Source of the DNA: an uncultured Pseudomonadota bacterium
Lineage (GTDB): Bacteria; Pseudomonadota; Gammaproteobacteria; Steroidobacterales; Steroidobacteraceae
Direction: 5' to 3'
Length of the DNA: 13,493 bases
Assembly: GCA_946479515.1 (NCBI GenBank)
Contig: CAMLGF010000086.1
Location: forward strand, 1-13,493
A program made the position numbers and the translations under genes. The notes beneath the pieces were generated by a model. That model did not search any database, was not told where the DNA came from, and saw nothing but the letters and a program-made list of their open reading frames with translations. Positions within the stretch are counted from its first letter, which is position 1. Every line of letters begins with the position of its first letter. Positions 13,487 through 13,493 of this stretch are shown one piece after another.

Positions 13487-13493
13487 GTCTAAC
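13487..13493 (-). repeat. Left core box of a further attC, cut by the window end
   Basis: The window ends in GTCTAAC, a perfect RYYYAAC core box. It sits 17 nt before the start of the last gene, exactly where the R'' box of the next attC to the right is expected. The array therefore continues beyond the window. Confidence 0.7.

Larger units (their letters stand above)
9919..13493 (-). mobile_element. Integron gene-cassette array (distal part), cassettes reading leftward
   Basis: Seven short minus-strand gene units are separated by repeated sites with the attC layout: RYYYAAC and GTTRRRY core boxes flanking an imperfect palindrome. Three sites are each 88 bp, share a block such as GGCACTTTATCTCTCACGCG, and carry the extra base in the L' box that sets polarity. 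That polarity matches leftward genes. Cassettes are about 450-610 bp. No integrase or attI is in the window; by polarity they should lie to the right. GC and codon bias drop relative to positions 1-9860. If no integrase lies nearby, this would instead be an attC cluster lacking an integrase. Confidence 0.9.

Overview
The window looks like a high-GC gammaproteobacterial chromosome, most likely from the Xanthomonadales or a related lineage. The reasons are strong G/C third-position bias in positions 1-9860, Tat/lipoprotein-type periplasmic oxidoreductase genes, and integron attC sites that closely resemble, from memory, those of Xanthomonas chromosomal integrons. No rRNA, tRNA, IS element or CRISPR array was seen.

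Positions 1-2560 (minus strand) hold an ABC-2 type exporter operon: an ATPase, a permease with an unusual periplasmic CIA30-like C-terminal domain, and the start of a third gene that is probably a sensor kinase. A 21-bp palindrome lies between this operon and the upstream minus-strand gene. That gene, 2671-3741, encodes a six-helix inner-membrane protein of unknown role. Divergent from it, on the plus strand, is a periplasmic sugar-oxidation cluster: a GMC flavoprotein (3847-5532), its Tat/lipoprotein small subunit of the gluconate 2-dehydrogenase subunit 3 family (5529-6134), a secreted carbohydrate-binding-like protein (6281-6859) and a tandem MmcQ/YjbR-fold protein (6825-7652). Convergent to these is a secreted glycoside-hydrolase-like protein (7689-9857). 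Together these suggest that the cell oxidises and cleaves plant or microbial sugars in the periplasm. The substrate cannot be read from sequence.

Positions about 9919-13493 are different in character: lower GC, short minus-strand genes, and repeated 88-bp attC sites. This is a stretch of an integron gene-cassette array. Three attC sites are well preserved (11346-11433, 12309-12396, 12879-12966). One is degenerate (10790-10878), one is collapsed to 20 bp (11802-11821), one survives as a gene-embedded remnant (about 10299-10342), and the first core box of a further site ends the window at 13487-13493. Their asymmetry matches genes reading leftward, so the integrase and attI should lie beyond the right edge. 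Site decay increases to the left, as expected at the old distal end. In array order (right to left) the cassettes encode a secreted unknown protein, a hicA-hicB pair, a GNAT acetyltransferase, a second hicA with a truncated hicB, a two-helix membrane protein, a second GNAT acetyltransferase and a small three-helix membrane protein.

The most notable observations are these. Both HicA copies have lost the usual catalytic histidine (Tyr in one, Pro in the other). A matching inverted repeat sits directly before each hicA start codon. The collapsed 20-bp attC is unusual. Cassette proteins take their stop codons, or a whole C-terminal tail, from attC DNA. The exporter permease carries a periplasmic CIA30-like fusion.
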